Below, piece by piece: positions 1-10,148 of a stretch of DNA of 64,000 nt. Made by a program: the position numbers and the translations under genes. The notes beneath the pieces are model-generated. The model made no database searches, was not told the DNA's origin, and was given only the letters and a program-made list of their open reading frames with translations. The DNA lies in NCBI RefSeq assembly GCF_022836935.1, contig NZ_CP083239.1, positions 372,001 to 436,000 on the forward strand, in the 5' to 3' direction. Every line of letters starts with the position of its first letter. The first letter of the stretch is position 1. Source of the stretch: Ancylobacter polymorphus (GTDB lineage: Bacteria; Pseudomonadota; Alphaproteobacteria; Rhizobiales; Xanthobacteraceae).

Positions 1-1
1 G

Positions 2-133
2 GTGCTGCTGCCGCATATGGGCTCGGCCACGGTGGAGGCCCGCGTCGACACCGGCGAGAAGGTGATCGTCAACATCAAGGCGTTCATGGACGGCCACCGC
101 CCGCCAGACCGGGTGCTGCCGGCGATGCTGTAG
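2..133 (+). CDS. 2-hydroxyacid dehydrogenase, C-terminal end only
   Basis: The window opens inside this gene; only the last 43 codons and the TAG stop are present. The residues LLPHMGSATVEAR match the conserved stretch of D-isomer-specific 2-hydroxyacid dehydrogenases (glyoxylate/hydroxypyruvate reductase group) in which the catalytic His lies in the LLPHxGSAT segment. The family reduces 2-oxoacids with NAD(P)H in the cytosol. The enzyme's substrate cannot be told from this tail. Confidence 0.75.
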   Translation: MLLPHMGSATVEARVDTGEKVIVNIKAFMDGHRPPDRVLPAML

Positions 134-306
134 GGCGGGGGCGGGCGCGTTCCCCGGACACGCCGCACCCCGCGCGGCGCTGATCCGGGGCCGAGGAGAG
201 GCCTCGCGCCAGCGCAATCGGCTTTCACCCCTCGCATCTGCGTGCTTCGAGGCGCGCTGCGCGCGCACCTCAGCATGACGGGATTGGCCGGGTCGGCTCG
301 ATCGTC

Positions 307-336
307 ATCCCGGACGGCCGAAGGCCCATCCGGGAT
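307..336. repeat. Extragenic palindrome, unit 1
   Basis: ATCCCGGA at 307-314 pairs perfectly with TCCGGGAT at 329-336, with an inner GGCC/GGCC pair. It is a compact REP-like hairpin in the gap 134-539, which contains no gene that I can support. Sequences of the type GTCATCCCGG...CCGGGATG are dispersed intergenic repeats in Hyphomicrobiales genomes; that family assignment is from memory. Confidence 0.55.
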
Positions 337-369
337 CGCGCCGAATGATCGCACGCCCTCAACAACCCG

Positions 370-461
370 ATCCCGGCTCTCGCGCCGCTCGGCCGGGATG
401 ACGCCAGCCTGAAGCCATGCGGGAAGCGCCGCTTCAGCGCCTATGCGCCGCCCCCGACAGA
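370..461. repeat. Extragenic palindrome unit 2 plus flanking repeat, copy A
   Basis: ATCCCGGC (370-377) and GCCGGGAT (392-399) form a second hairpin. From about 385 to 461 the sequence is repeated, with a few differences, at 1584-1656; shared blocks include CGGCCGGGATGACGCC and CGCTTCAGCGCCTATGC. The repeat lies about 80 bp before the 540 gene and has no coding potential that I trust. Confidence 0.55.
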
Positions 462-539
462 TCGCGACGCCTTCGCATGTCTATTCACCGAGCATTTCTC
501 GGGGGATAAGGACGACATAAACGGGGATGAGGCGCGGCA

Positions 540-905
540 ATGACGACTCAAACACTGAGACTGACGGTTCGGAGCCGAAAGGATGTTTCCCCAAAGACCG
601 TAGAGCTTTATTTCGAGTTCGATGGAGAATATTTCCCGCAATTGGGCTGGATGGATATCGAAGACACGCCCCTGTCGTGGAGTCAGGGGCTAGACAAATA
701 TGGATCCCTCGGAACCTTATCCTTTCTGGATGGCCCCTTTGCGTTCGATGTTCAGGAGAATAATGGCGAATACTTATTCAGTTTTTTCGATAAAAATTTC
801 AATAACGTAAATATCATATCAACTCAACACACTACAACCAAGGCCGATTACGAAATTTTCCGAGCTTCACTCAAGACATTCATAAGAGAGCACAAGAAAC
901 GCTAG
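540..905 (+). CDS. Hypothetical protein, 121 aa
   Basis: A soluble protein of 121 residues with no signal peptide or membrane segment. I do not recognise the family. It is rich in aromatic and acidic residues and ends in a basic helix (FIREHKKR). Base composition is clearly lower in GC than the neighbourhood, especially over the last 150 bases, which suggests transfer. GGGATGAGG lies about 7 bases before the ATG as a plausible ribosome site. The size and composition recall small immunity-type proteins, but no toxin gene is adjacent, so that is only a guess. Confidence 0.55.
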   Translation: MTTQTLRLTVRSRKDVSPKTVELYFEFDGEYFPQLGWMDIEDTPLSWSQGLDKYGSLGTLSFLDGPFAFDVQENNGEYLFSFFDKNFNNVNIISTQHTTTKADYEIFRASLKTFIREHKKR

Positions 906-1056
906 TTGCACGCGCCTCTGGGCGCTTCGCGACCATCGCGCGCCGCTGCCACGATGAGTGTGTGCGAACACCCTGTCCGGCAACGCATGTCCGTTCCTCG
1001 CCGGCGCCGCCTCAGAGCCTGTACGAAAATTCGATAGTCGGATGGGGAACTGGCAC

Positions 1057-1308
1057 TTAACTGTCCATCAGCTCTTTTCGGGCTCGTTGCCACTCCTCCC
1101 AGCAATTTTCGGGATCGATATCGAGGTAACCTCGTGCTTCATCGATCTTCCGGGCAACGTCGGGCGGAACAGCAACCGCTTCACAATTGTCGCGGATTTC
1201 GATCACCTCTTCCTCAGTCAAAGGGCTTCCCTTGGTTCGCTCCCGGCTGATTAGAGTGGAGACAAGACTGGGAATTGGATAGATAATGAGATATTCGTCC
1301 TTGCTCAT
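1057..1308 (-). CDS. Hypothetical protein, 83 aa
   Basis: A small acidic protein starting MSKDEYLIIYPIPSLVSTL, with a helical, charged C-terminal half (PPDVARKIDEARGYLDIDPENCWEEWQ). The ATG is preceded by AAGGATG, a usable ribosome site. No family recognised. It faces the 540 gene tail to tail across about 150 bases, and both look like orphan accessory genes. An overlapping plus-strand frame (958-1254) is also open, but its composition is less protein-like. Confidence 0.5.
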   Translation of the reverse strand: MSKDEYLIIYPIPSLVSTLISRERTKGSPLTEEEVIEIRDNCEAVAVPPDVARKIDEARGYLDIDPENCWEEWQRARKELMDS

Positions 1309-1632
1309 GGAACATCCTTCAAAGCGGTGAATAATCTTGGCGCGAAGGCGGCTGTAGGGCCCTGAGCAAACAGCCCGCTTCTGTGAAAACAGCGAGGCTG
1401 AATTCAGAGGGGCGATCTCGCCCGCCCATGCAATACCTGAGAATAGTAGTAATATTCAGAGCAAAGGCAACCTCATACCCGATCTCTCTGCTCAATAGCG
1501 CGACGATAGAGAACGCCCCCTTTGCCTAACGTCAACTTCAGTTCGGCAACCGATGACATAGCTCTCCCGCAGATGGCCACTCTCCGCTCGGCCGGGATGA
1601 CGCCCCCTCGACGTCATGCAGTGAGCGGCGCT
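1309..1632. other. Gene-free stretch
   Basis: Upstream of the 83-aa gene and downstream of the E1-like gene. It contains no convincing reading frame. Its right-hand end holds copy B of the extragenic repeat. Confidence 0.5.
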
Positions 1633-1656
1633 TCAGCGCCTATGCCCTGACAGATC
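1584..1656. repeat. Extragenic repeat, copy B, entering the E1-like gene
   Basis: This matches 385-461 over about 70 bases. It overlaps the last codons and stop (1633-1635) of the minus-strand MoeB/ThiF-like gene, so the final residues of that protein (SGHRR) are encoded by repeat DNA. Confidence 0.5.
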
Positions 1657-2478
1657 CTTGATCGTCGGGTTCTCCCCGGTCAGCGGGTTGTCCGGGTCCC
1701 AGCCATAGCTCAGCGTCTCGAAGCGCATGGTGAGGGTGTCGATCATCAGCAGCCGCCCGACCAGCCCCTCGCCGAAGCCGACCACGGCGCGCGCCGCTTC
1801 CAGCGCCACCAGCGTGCCGGCCACCCCGGCCACCGCGCCGAGAATGCCGGCCTCGGCGCAGCTGGGCACCAGGCCGGCCGGCGGCGGCTCCGGGAACAGG
1901 CAGCGATAGGTCGGGTTCGGCGTGCCGTCCGGCCCCTTCTCATGCGGGCGCAGCGTCGTCACCGTGGCATCAAAACGCCCCAGCGCGGCGGAGACGAGCG
2001 GCCGGCCCGCCAGCGCGCAGGCATCCGAGACGAGATAGCGGGTGGAAAAATTATCCGAGCCGTCGATCACCACATCGGCCTTGCCCACCAGCGCCAGCGC
2101 GTTTTCCGCCGTCAGCCGCGCCGTGATCCCCTCGAACCCCACATGCGGGTTGAGCGCGGCGATGAACGCGCCCGCGCTCTCGGTCTTGCGCCGGCCGATG
2201 GCCTGGGTCGTGTGGATGACCTGACGCTGCAAATTCGACAGCGATACCTCGTCATCGTCGATGACCGTGAGATGGCCGACCCCGGCGGCGGCGAGATACA
2301 TCAGCGCCGGCGCGCCGAGACCACCCGCGCCCACGACCAGCATCCGCGCCTTTTTCAGCTTCTGCTGGCCCGGCCCACCGATTTCGGCCAGCACGAGATG
2401 GCGGGCATAGCGCTCCACCTCCTCGGGGGAGAACAAAGGCGCGCGCGGCGGGGCAGAGGCGGCGGGTGTGTCGGTCAT
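1633..2478 (-). CDS. E1-like adenylyltransferase, MoeB/ThiF/HesA family
   Basis: 281 residues. Near residue 45 the nucleotide-binding loop VVGAGGLGAP is followed by DDDEVSLSNLQRQ, the hallmark of E1-like enzymes that adenylate the C-terminal glycine of MoaD/ThiS-type carriers for molybdopterin or thiamine sulfur transfer. The segment YRCLFPEPPPAGLVPSCAEAGILG supplies the conserved CLFPxPP loop and a second Cys. The second CXXC half of the MoeB zinc site is not visible, and there is no C-terminal rhodanese domain. I chose the ATG at 2478 because upstream residues are low-complexity shadow sequence. No carrier gene lies beside it, so MoeB versus ThiF is open. Confidence 0.85.
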   Translation of the reverse strand: MTDTPAASAPPRAPLFSPEEVERYARHLVLAEIGGPGQQKLKKARMLVVGAGGLGAPALMYLAAAGVGHLTVIDDDEVSLSNLQRQVIHTTQAIGRRKTESAGAFIAALNPHVGFEGITARLTAENALALVGKADVVIDGSDNFSTRYLVSDACALAGRPLVSAALGRFDATVTTLRPHEKGPDGTPNPTYRCLFPEPPPAGLVPSCAEAGILGAVAGVAGTLVALEAARAVVGFGEGLVGRLLMIDTLTMRFETLSYGWDPDNPLTGENPTIKDLSGHRR

Positions 2479-2571
2479 GGCCGAGCTATATAACAACCCG
2501 CCGCCCACCCGCCACACTCTGCGTGGCGAGGAAGCATTGGCCGGGCGGCGATTAGCGGCTATCTCCCCGCC

Positions 2572-3804
2572 ATGACCCCGGACCATGACGCACTCTTCGC
2601 CGCCGCCGCCCGCCACGCCGAGACGCTGACCCGCGCGCGGCTGGTGCTCTATGCCGGCGCCAACCTGCCCTCCCCGGACGTGCTGGCGGCGTTTGCGCCG
2701 GGCCTCGGCGCCATGCCCTCCATGGGCCCGAGCTTCGACAAGGAGCAGCCCGGCACCGAGATCGTCTCGCAGTTCGAGGTGGCCATCCGGGCGGAAGCCT
2801 GCGCGCTGTTCGGCGCCGTCTGGGCCGAGCCGCGCCTGCCGAGCGCCACCCTGTGCAATCTCGCTGTCTTTCACGCCTTCGCTCGCCCGGGCGATGTGAT
2901 GCTGGCGCCTGACAAGGCGCAGGGCGGGCATCTGAGCCAGCGGCGCGGCGGCACGCCAGAGCTTGCCGGACTCATCTGCGAGGAACTGCCCTTCGATGCC
3001 GCCGGCCTGTGCCTCGACGCGACAGGCGCCGCGCGGCTGGTGGAGGCGCGGCGGCCGCGCCTCGTGATGCTCGGGCGCAGCGTGATGGTTCGGGCGGACG
3101 ACATCGCCCCCGTGGTGGCGGCGGCGCGCGCGGTGGGGGCGACGACGGTGTTCGACGCCTCGCATGTCGCCGGGCTGATCGCGGGCGGCACCTACCCCAA
3201 CCCGCTGGCGGCGGGGGTCGATGTGCTGGTCACCTCGACCTACAAGACCCTGCCGGGCCTGCCGCACGGGCTTATCCTCGGCCGCGATCCGGCGCAGGGC
3301 GAGGCGCTGGCGCGGCTGCTCGATGCCCGCTTCCTCGCCAATTATAACGCCGCCCTGCTGCCGCCGCTGCTGCGCCTGCTCACCGACATGCGCGCCGGGG
3401 CGGCGGATTATGCCGGGCGCGTGGTGGCCAACACCGCCGCCCTCGCGCAGGCCTGCCGCGCGCGCGGCCTGCCGGTGATCGCGCCGGAGGCGGGCCATAC
3501 GCACCAGATGCTGATCCCTGTCGCGCCCTCGGCCGAACCGCGCGCGCTGGTGGCGGCACTGGCGGAGGTCGGCATCATTGTCGGCCTGTGCCCCGACATC
3601 ACCCGGCCGGGGCGCAGCGCGCTGCGGGTCGGCACGCAGTTTCTCGCCACGCTGGGGCTCGATGCGGCGGACATGGCTTTGGTCGCCGACCTCCTCGCCG
3701 CTGCGCTGCGGGCGGACACGGCGGGCGTGGAGCTTAATCCCGCCGGCGTAGCGGCCCTGCCCGCGCGGATCGAGTCGCTGCTCGCCGGCGCGCGCGCGGC
3801 CTAG
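2572..3804 (+). CDS. SHMT-fold PLP enzyme (serine hydroxymethyltransferase-like)
   Basis: 410 residues. The segment DASHVAGLIAGG followed by TSTYKTLPG carries the SHMT-type Asp-x-x-His and the PLP-binding Lys (about residue 225). The usual SHMT motif THKTLRGPRGG is altered to TYKTLPGLPHG, and the protein is shorter than classical GlyA. That fits the divergent SHMT-like group that includes 2-methylserine-type and aldolase-like enzymes rather than the folate housekeeping copy; the exact substrate is unknown. It is divergent from the E1-like gene, with 93 bases between them. Confidence 0.8.
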   Translation: MTPDHDALFAAAARHAETLTRARLVLYAGANLPSPDVLAAFAPGLGAMPSMGPSFDKEQPGTEIVSQFEVAIRAEACALFGAVWAEPRLPSATLCNLAVFHAFARPGDVMLAPDKAQGGHLSQRRGGTPELAGLICEELPFDAAGLCLDATGAARLVEARRPRLVMLGRSVMVRADDIAPVVAAARAVGATTVFDASHVAGLIAGGTYPNPLAAGVDVLVTSTYKTLPGLPHGLILGRDPAQGEALARLLDARFLANYNAALLPPLLRLLTDMRAGAADYAGRVVANTAALAQACRARGLPVIAPEAGHTHQMLIPVAPSAEPRALVAALAEVGIIVGLCPDITRPGRSALRVGTQFLATLGLDAADMALVADLLAAALRADTAGVELNPAGVAALPARIESLLAGARAA

Positions 3805-3989
3805 GCGGCGGCTCTCCCTGCGGCCCCCGCCCTCGTCGCCTGGCACCCGGAGCTCAGACACGCATTAATCCAGCTTGGGGCACGGCGCTGCTCAGCTTGC
3901 GCATTCACCACCTGGCCGCCTACCCTTGGCAAGGGAAGCGTGGCCGGTGTCGCGATAAGGCAAGGCCGCGCGCCCAGGGGAAGAAAGGC

Positions 3990-4814
3990 GTGCCCTCCAC
4001 CTGTGTCATAGGCTTCGACTCTGCCTGGACGGACAAGCCCGATGCGCCGGGCGCGATCTGCAGCATCCGCATCGACGAGCGTGGCCATCGCGAACTCATC
4101 GAACCACGCCTCGCCTCCTTCGCTGACGCCCTCAGCTTCATCAGGGCGGAGAGCGCGATGGGTGATCGCTGTCTCGTCGCCCTCGATCAACCGACGATCG
4201 TTCCGAACCTCACAAGCCTGCGACCGGTTGATCGGGTAGCTGCCTCGCTCATCTCCTGGCTCGGCGGTGGCGTGCAGCCCGCCAACCGCTCCAAGATCGG
4301 CATGTTCGATGATGCGGCACCGCTGTGGCCCTTCCTTTCCAAGCTGGACGCCATTGAAGACCCGGAGCAGGCGCGGTCGGCCACATCGGGCCGCTACCTC
4401 ATCGAGGTCTTCCCGGCGCTCGCGATCGCCTCGCTCGAGGCGGCATTCTTCGGCCGGCTGCTCGGTCCACGCTATAACCCGGCTCGGCGGAAGACATTCC
4501 GTCTGTCGGACTGGCAAGCTCTGATGGCCGCGTTGATCCGCTATGGCGATTCCAATGAGATCGAGAGCGTCAGTCGCTGGATCGCTCAGCTGGGCTTGAT
4601 TGAGAGGCCCGCCAAGGCCGATCAGGACAAGCTGGATGCTGTCCTATGTGCCATCGTCGGCTTTCACTGGCTGGCGGCGCCGCGCCATCAATCGATCATG
4701 ATAGGCGACCTCGAAACGGGCTACATGATCGCGCCGGCCACAACCGACGCCAGGGCGCGCCTGGAAGCTGCGGCTCTGCGCTATCGCGTTCCGGTCGACG
4801 GTCTGTTGCGTTAG
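3990..4814 (+). CDS. DUF429 family protein
   Basis: 274 residues from the GTG at 3990, which has AGGGGAAGAAAGG just upstream; an in-frame ATG at 3897 would add 31 basic residues and lacks a ribosome site. CVIGFDSAWTDKPDAPGAI near the start and ALDQPTIVPN near residue 65 are typical of DUF429, an RNase H-like fold family of unknown role with conserved acidic residues. The C-terminal segment ADQDKLDAVLCAIVGF matches the usual family ending. The gene ends 18 bases before a tRNA-derived fragment, a common hot spot for integration. Confidence 0.75.
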   Translation: MPSTCVIGFDSAWTDKPDAPGAICSIRIDERGHRELIEPRLASFADALSFIRAESAMGDRCLVALDQPTIVPNLTSLRPVDRVAASLISWLGGGVQPANRSKIGMFDDAAPLWPFLSKLDAIEDPEQARSATSGRYLIEVFPALAIASLEAAFFGRLLGPRYNPARRKTFRLSDWQALMAALIRYGDSNEIESVSRWIAQLGLIERPAKADQDKLDAVLCAIVGFHWLAAPRHQSIMIGDLETGYMIAPATTDARARLEAAALRYRVPVDGLLR

Positions 4815-4831
4815 GCCCGCCCGGCCGGCAC

Positions 4832-4876
4832 GCACCCGGCACGATTCGAACGCGCGACCTTTGCCGCAGGAGGCAA
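4832..4876 (-). pseudogene. tRNA-Arg(CCT)-like 3' half, remnant
   Basis: Read on the minus strand, this is an anticodon arm with TTGCC/GGCAA stem and CCT in the loop, then AAGGTCGC, a T arm with GTTCGAATC and the acceptor strand CGGGTGC. The 3' 29 nt match tRNA-Arg(CCG) at 8168 except for one base. The anticodon loop has only six bases and no acceptor/D-arm 5' half follows, so it is not a functional tRNA. It is probably an integration scar. An IS66 copy sits 10 bases away. Confidence 0.6.
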
Positions 4877-4925
4877 TGCGAGATACGTACCCCCCCGGCG
4901 AGGGCCACGGGGGTTATCGGCCTGA

Positions 4926-5544
4926 TCAGTTGATTTGACCACGGCTCTTGGCGAACGCGGCTTTGCCGATTGCGCGGCGTCGGGCGAGCCTTGCGATGCG
5001 GGCGCGGATGAGGTCCTCGTCGATGAGAGCCGGATCGAACGGCGCCCCGTACCAGCGCATGAGCTCGTCATGCTCCTCGTGGGTTGGATCGGCGATGGCT
5101 TCGAGGAAGAGCTTGAAGCCGGGGATGCCCGCCGACATCCTCGGGTGGTGCACGGTGGGCACCATCGAGGTAACGGGGATAATCCGTGGCGGGATCGGCT
5201 GCGGTGGTCGCCTCGATCGTGATCGTGTGCCGCCAGTCGTCGCCGAAGTCATAGGTGTAGCTGAACTCGGTGATGCTGCGGTCGATGAGAGCGCCGAGCC
5301 TCAACGTCTTGGCGGAATAGGTCCTGTCGCGCAGGCTGTCCCATTCTGGATCGGGGATGGCAAAGCGCTGCCCGCCGGCGCGGAACTCGAACAGGTGAGT
5401 GTCCTCGAACGGCATGACGGCCTGGATGACGTCGTGCAAGGCCTTGAGCGACGAGGTGAGCGGCACCTCGACACGGCGCCAGATGGTGGGCTGCCAGTCA
5501 TCCAGTTCGATCTTCAGGCGAGCGATCCGATCGACATGGCTCAT
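4926..5544 (-). pseudogene. Frameshifted pRiA4b ORF-3-like passenger gene
   Basis: The frame starting at 5544 gives a 158-residue product (RLKIELDDWQPTIWRRVEVP, then TYDFGDDWRHTI), typical of plasmid pRiA4b ORF-3-like proteins, a family often found as IS passengers. After APPEDVGG the family sequence continues in another frame as IPGFKLFLEAIADPTHEEHD to 4926. One extra base in the CCCGCC run near 5126-5134 explains this. Intact, it would be about 205 residues. The start overlaps the tnpC stop by 4 bases, implying translational coupling. The function of the family is unknown. The lesion is present in both IS copies. Confidence 0.8.
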
Positions 5545-7178
5545 GCCGCGAGACTCCCGGGCTCTCGCGCCGCATGCCAGTTCCAGGGCAGCAGCTCGGC
5601 GAGCCGGTTCTGCGGCATGTCTGCGATGCGAGCGAGCACGTCAGCGAGCCAGGCCTGCGGATCGATGTCGTTGAGCCGGGCGGTCCCGATCAGGCTGTAC
5701 ATGACGGCGGCGCGCTCGGCGCCGCGGTCGGAACCGGCGAACAGCCAGGCCTTGCGGCCGAGGGCGATGCCGCGCAGCGCCCGTTCTGCCGCATTGTTCG
5801 TGAGGCAGACGTGTCCGTCATCGAGGAAGCGGGCGAAGGCGTCCCAGCGCCGCAGCATGTAGTCCATGGCCTGGGCGACAGGTGCATGGCGGGAGAGCCT
5901 GGCGCGATGCTCGCGCATCCAAACCTCAAGCTCGGCGACGAGAGGAGCGCTGCGCTCCTGGCGAACGGCTCGGCGCTGATCGGCACTCAGGCCATTGATC
6001 TCACGCTCCATGTCGAACAGCGCGTCGATGCGGGCGACGGCCTCGAAGGCAATCGGTGAGATCGGTGCGGCGTTACGCCCACGCCGGCGGTTCGCCGCGA
6101 TGTCGGCGAGCTCGAATAACTTGCGGCGTGCATGAGCCCAGCACAGGGCCTCGACGATCGGCCCCGGCTGGCGGTCGGGAGCGAGCAGGCGATTGTAACC
6201 GGCATAGGCGTCGGCCTGCAGGCTGCCGGTGAAGTGCGTCAGATGCTCTTGCGGGTGTTCGCCCGAGCGGTCGCGTGATGCCCGGAACAACACCGCCGGC
6301 GGATCGGCGCCGCCGAAGGGCCGATCGTCGCGCACATACACCCAGGCTCGACCGGTGTCGGTCGTGCCCTTCGCCAGGATCGGCACCGGCGTGTCGTCGC
6401 CATGCAGGCGATCTGCCGCCATGACATGGCGCTCGAGCAGCACGTGCAACGGGTGCAGCGCTGCGGCGCAGGCGCCGACATGATCGGCCAGCGTCGACAG
6501 CGGCAGATCGATGCCCTCGCGAGCATAGCGCTCGCTCTGCCGGTTCAGAGGCTGGTGCTGGCCGAACTTCTCGAACAGCACCATAGCCAGCAGGTTCGGC
6601 CCGACATGGCCGCGCGGGATGACGTGGAACGGCGCCGGCGCCTGGGTCACCGCCTCGCAGGCCCGGCAGGAGAAGCGCTCGCGCACCGTCTGGATCACCT
6701 TCCACTGGCGCGGGATCACCTCCAGCGTCTCGGTGATATCTTCCCCGAGCTTCACCAGTCTGCCGGATCCGCAGCACGGGCAGCTCTCGGGTGCGGCGAC
6801 GATGACGCGCTCACGCGGGAGATGATCAGGGAACGGCTTGCGTGCCGGCCGCTTGCGCTCGAAGGACGCCACATTGGCCGTTTGTGCTGCGGCTTCCGCG
6901 GCCAGTTCGTCTTCGGTGGCGTCAGCCTCCAGGTCCTCGAGCTGCATCTCCAGCTGGTCGAGCAGCCGTGCCTTGCGCTCCGAGCGCGTGCCGTAAAGCT
7001 CGCGCCGGAGCTTCTCGATCTCCAGCTTCAGCCGCGCGATGAGGGCATCCGTGCTGCTGTTCGCAGCGCGCTCCCGGGCGACGGTCGCCTCGGCTTCCAG
7101 CCGCGCGCTACGCTCCGCCAGGATCATGGCGTGGGCCGCGGCAAGGTCGCTCGGCAAAGGATCCATCGGGCTCGACAT
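5541..7178 (-). CDS. tnpC: IS66 transposase TnpC
   Basis: 545 residues. A coiled coil (about 15-100) is followed by a zinc-binding pair CPCCGSG and CRAC, then the DDE catalytic core: LHGDDTPVP near residue 262, LQADAYAGYNRL, and the final acidic block NNAAERALRGIALGRKAW. The C-terminal segment LAELLPWNW is typical of the family. It catalyses cut-and-paste or copy-type transposition together with TnpA and TnpB. The frame is intact. Confidence 0.95.
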   Translation of the reverse strand: MSSPMDPLPSDLAAAHAMILAERSARLEAEATVARERAANSSTDALIARLKLEIEKLRRELYGTRSERKARLLDQLEMQLEDLEADATEDELAAEAAAQTANVASFERKRPARKPFPDHLPRERVIVAAPESCPCCGSGRLVKLGEDITETLEVIPRQWKVIQTVRERFSCRACEAVTQAPAPFHVIPRGHVGPNLLAMVLFEKFGQHQPLNRQSERYAREGIDLPLSTLADHVGACAAALHPLHVLLERHVMAADRLHGDDTPVPILAKGTTDTGRAWVYVRDDRPFGGADPPAVLFRASRDRSGEHPQEHLTHFTGSLQADAYAGYNRLLAPDRQPGPIVEALCWAHARRKLFELADIAANRRRGRNAAPISPIAFEAVARIDALFDMEREINGLSADQRRAVRQERSAPLVAELEVWMREHRARLSRHAPVAQAMDYMLRRWDAFARFLDDGHVCLTNNAAERALRGIALGRKAWLFAGSDRGAERAAVMYSLIGTARLNDIDPQAWLADVLARIADMPQNRLAELLPWNWHAAREPGSLAA

Positions 7179-7221
7179 AGGGCGATGGAATCATATCCGC
7201 CGCTCCTGTGCCACGCCCAAA

Positions 7222-7569
7222 TTACCCCGATGCGCCCGGTCGCCACGTCCTCTGCGGATGCCGCCAGTCTATGCCTTCCAGCAGATAGCCGAGCTGCGCA
7301 GGGGTGATCGTCACCATGCCGTCGGCCGGAGACGGCCACAGAAAACCACCCCGCTCCAGCCGCTTCGAGAACAGGCAGGCGCCCTGGCCGTCATGCCAGA
7401 TCACCTTCACCAGATCGCCGCGCTTGCCCCGGAATACGAACAGGTGCCCGCAATGGGGATCGCGCCGTAGAACTTCCTGGACCTGCAATGCCAGACCCGC
7501 GAAGCCCTTCCTCATATCCGTGTGGCCCGTCGCCAGCCACACCCGAACCCCGCTTGGAACTGGGATCAT
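7222..7569 (-). CDS. tnpB: IS66 accessory protein TnpB
   Basis: 115 residues: [20 protein letters not shown] and [19 protein letters not shown] are diagnostic of the IS66 Orf2 (TnpB) family, which is required for transposition but has no known catalytic activity. Its ATG overlaps the tnpA stop by 4 bases, so translation is probably coupled. Confidence 0.95.
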   Translation of the reverse strand: MIPVPSGVRVWLATGHTDMRKGFAGLALQVQEVLRRDPHCGHLFVFRGKRGDLVKVIWHDGQGACLFSKRLERGGFLWPSPADGMVTITPAQLGYLLEGIDWRHPQRTWRPGASG

Positions 7570-7961
7570 CGCCGGCCTCGCGATAGCCCGCCAGCAATCG
7601 CCACCACGAACTCCGCTGAGGACCCGACAGGCAGGCTAACCGTCACACCTCCAGCCGACGCGATCTCGATCCGAGTGTCGGTGTGGGCAGTGCTGGATGT
7701 GGAACATCCCTCCAGACGATCCATACCCGGCATCGGTGCTGGAAGAGCCTTCGGTGGATCAATAACTGACACTGCCGCAAACCCTGCAGGTTCCATCCGT
7801 TCGGAAAGGCGTTCGCGCCATCGATAAATCTGCTGCGCCTGGATGCCATGGCGCTTCGCCGTCTCGATGACGTTGCCGCTCGCGGCCGCCTCTTCAACGA
7901 CCGCTCGCTTCTCGGCCCAACTCCAGCGCCGACGCCGTACATAGGTCTCTTCTGCGTCCAC
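7566..7961 (-). CDS. tnpA: IS66 DNA-binding protein TnpA
   Basis: 131 residues. [20 protein letters not shown] and [20 protein letters not shown] form the helix-turn-helix found in IS66 TnpA proteins. The C-terminal [20 protein letters not shown] is also typical. First gene of the element's operon; it lies about 100 bases inside the right terminal repeat. Confidence 0.92.
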   Translation of the reverse strand: MDAEETYVRRRRWSWAEKRAVVEEAAASGNVIETAKRHGIQAQQIYRWRERLSERMEPAGFAAVSVIDPPKALPAPMPGMDRLEGCSTSSTAHTDTRIEIASAGGVTVSLPVGSSAEFVVAIAGGLSRGRR

Positions 7962-8167
7962 CGTCCTTCTCCAGCACCGCTGCTGGCACTACTGCCAGAT
8001 CAGAGGACCGAAAGGCTGGGCACCTCGCCTACATCACGCAAGGCGGCCCGCAGCGGAGGGGTACCGAGATCCTGCCCCCTCTCCCCATGAAACCTCCCGC
8101 GCCCCCGTTGCCGGGGGCCGGCGCTTCGATTATGAAGACGCGGCACAGGCGCATTCCTCGCGCCCAG

Positions 8168-9490
<1,323 letters not shown>

Positions 9491-9529
9491 GTACCCCCCC
9501 GGCGAGGGCCACGGGGGTTATCGGCCTGA

Positions 9530-10148
9530 TCAGTTGATTTGACCACGGCTCTTGGCGAACGCGGCTTTGCCGATTGCGCGGCGTCGGGCGAGCCTTGCGA
9601 TGCGGGCGCGGATGAGGTCCTCGTCGATGAGAGCCGGATCGAACGGCGCCCCGTACCAGCGCATGAGCTCGTCATGCTCCTCGTGGGTTGGATCGGCGAT
9701 GGCTTCGAGGAAGAGCTTGAAGCCGGGGATGCCCGCCGACATCCTCGGGTGGTGCACGGTGGGCACCATCGAGGTAACGGGGATAATCCGTGGCGGGATC
9801 GGCTGCGGTGGTCGCCTCGATCGTGATCGTGTGCCGCCAGTCGTCGCCGAAGTCATAGGTGTAGCTGAACTCGGTGATGCTGCGGTCGATGAGAGCGCCG
9901 AGCCTCAACGTCTTGGCGGAATAGGTCCTGTCGCGCAGGCTGTCCCATTCTGGATCGGGGATGGCAAAGCGCTGCCCGCCGGCGCGGAACTCGAACAGGT
10001 GAGTGTCCTCGAACGGCATGACGGCCTGGATGACGTCGTGCAAGGCCTTGAGCGACGAGGTGAGCGGCACCTCGACACGGCGCCAGATGGTGGGCTGCCA
10101 GTCATCCAGTTCGATCTTCAGGCGAGCGATCCGATCGACATGGCTCAT
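9530..10148 (-). pseudogene. Frameshifted pRiA4b ORF-3-like passenger gene, copy 2
   Basis: The translated frames match those of copy 1, including the frame break, which falls near 9730-9738. Since both copies share the lesion, it arose before duplication or is maintained, for example as a shift site. Confidence 0.8.

Larger units (their letters stand above)
4887..8064 (-). mobile_element. IS66-family element, copy 1 (3178 bp)
   Basis: The ends are GTACCCCCCCGGCGAGGGCC and, inverted, GTACCCCTCCGCTGCGGGCC (16 of 20 identical). Outside them CGAGATAC (4879-4886) and CGAGATCC (8065-8072) form an 8-base target duplication with one mismatch; 8 bases is the usual IS66 size. The element carries tnpA, tnpB, tnpC and a passenger gene, all on the minus strand with 4-base overlaps at tnpA/tnpB and tnpC/passenger. 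The same element recurs at 9491-12668 at a constant 4604-base offset. Confidence 0.93.

Noticed and set aside
1633..3861. A single 742-residue minus-strand reading frame
   Set aside because: Only its last 281 residues are a protein (E1-like). The upstream part is antisense to the SHMT-like gene and is Arg/Gly/Ala-rich shadow.
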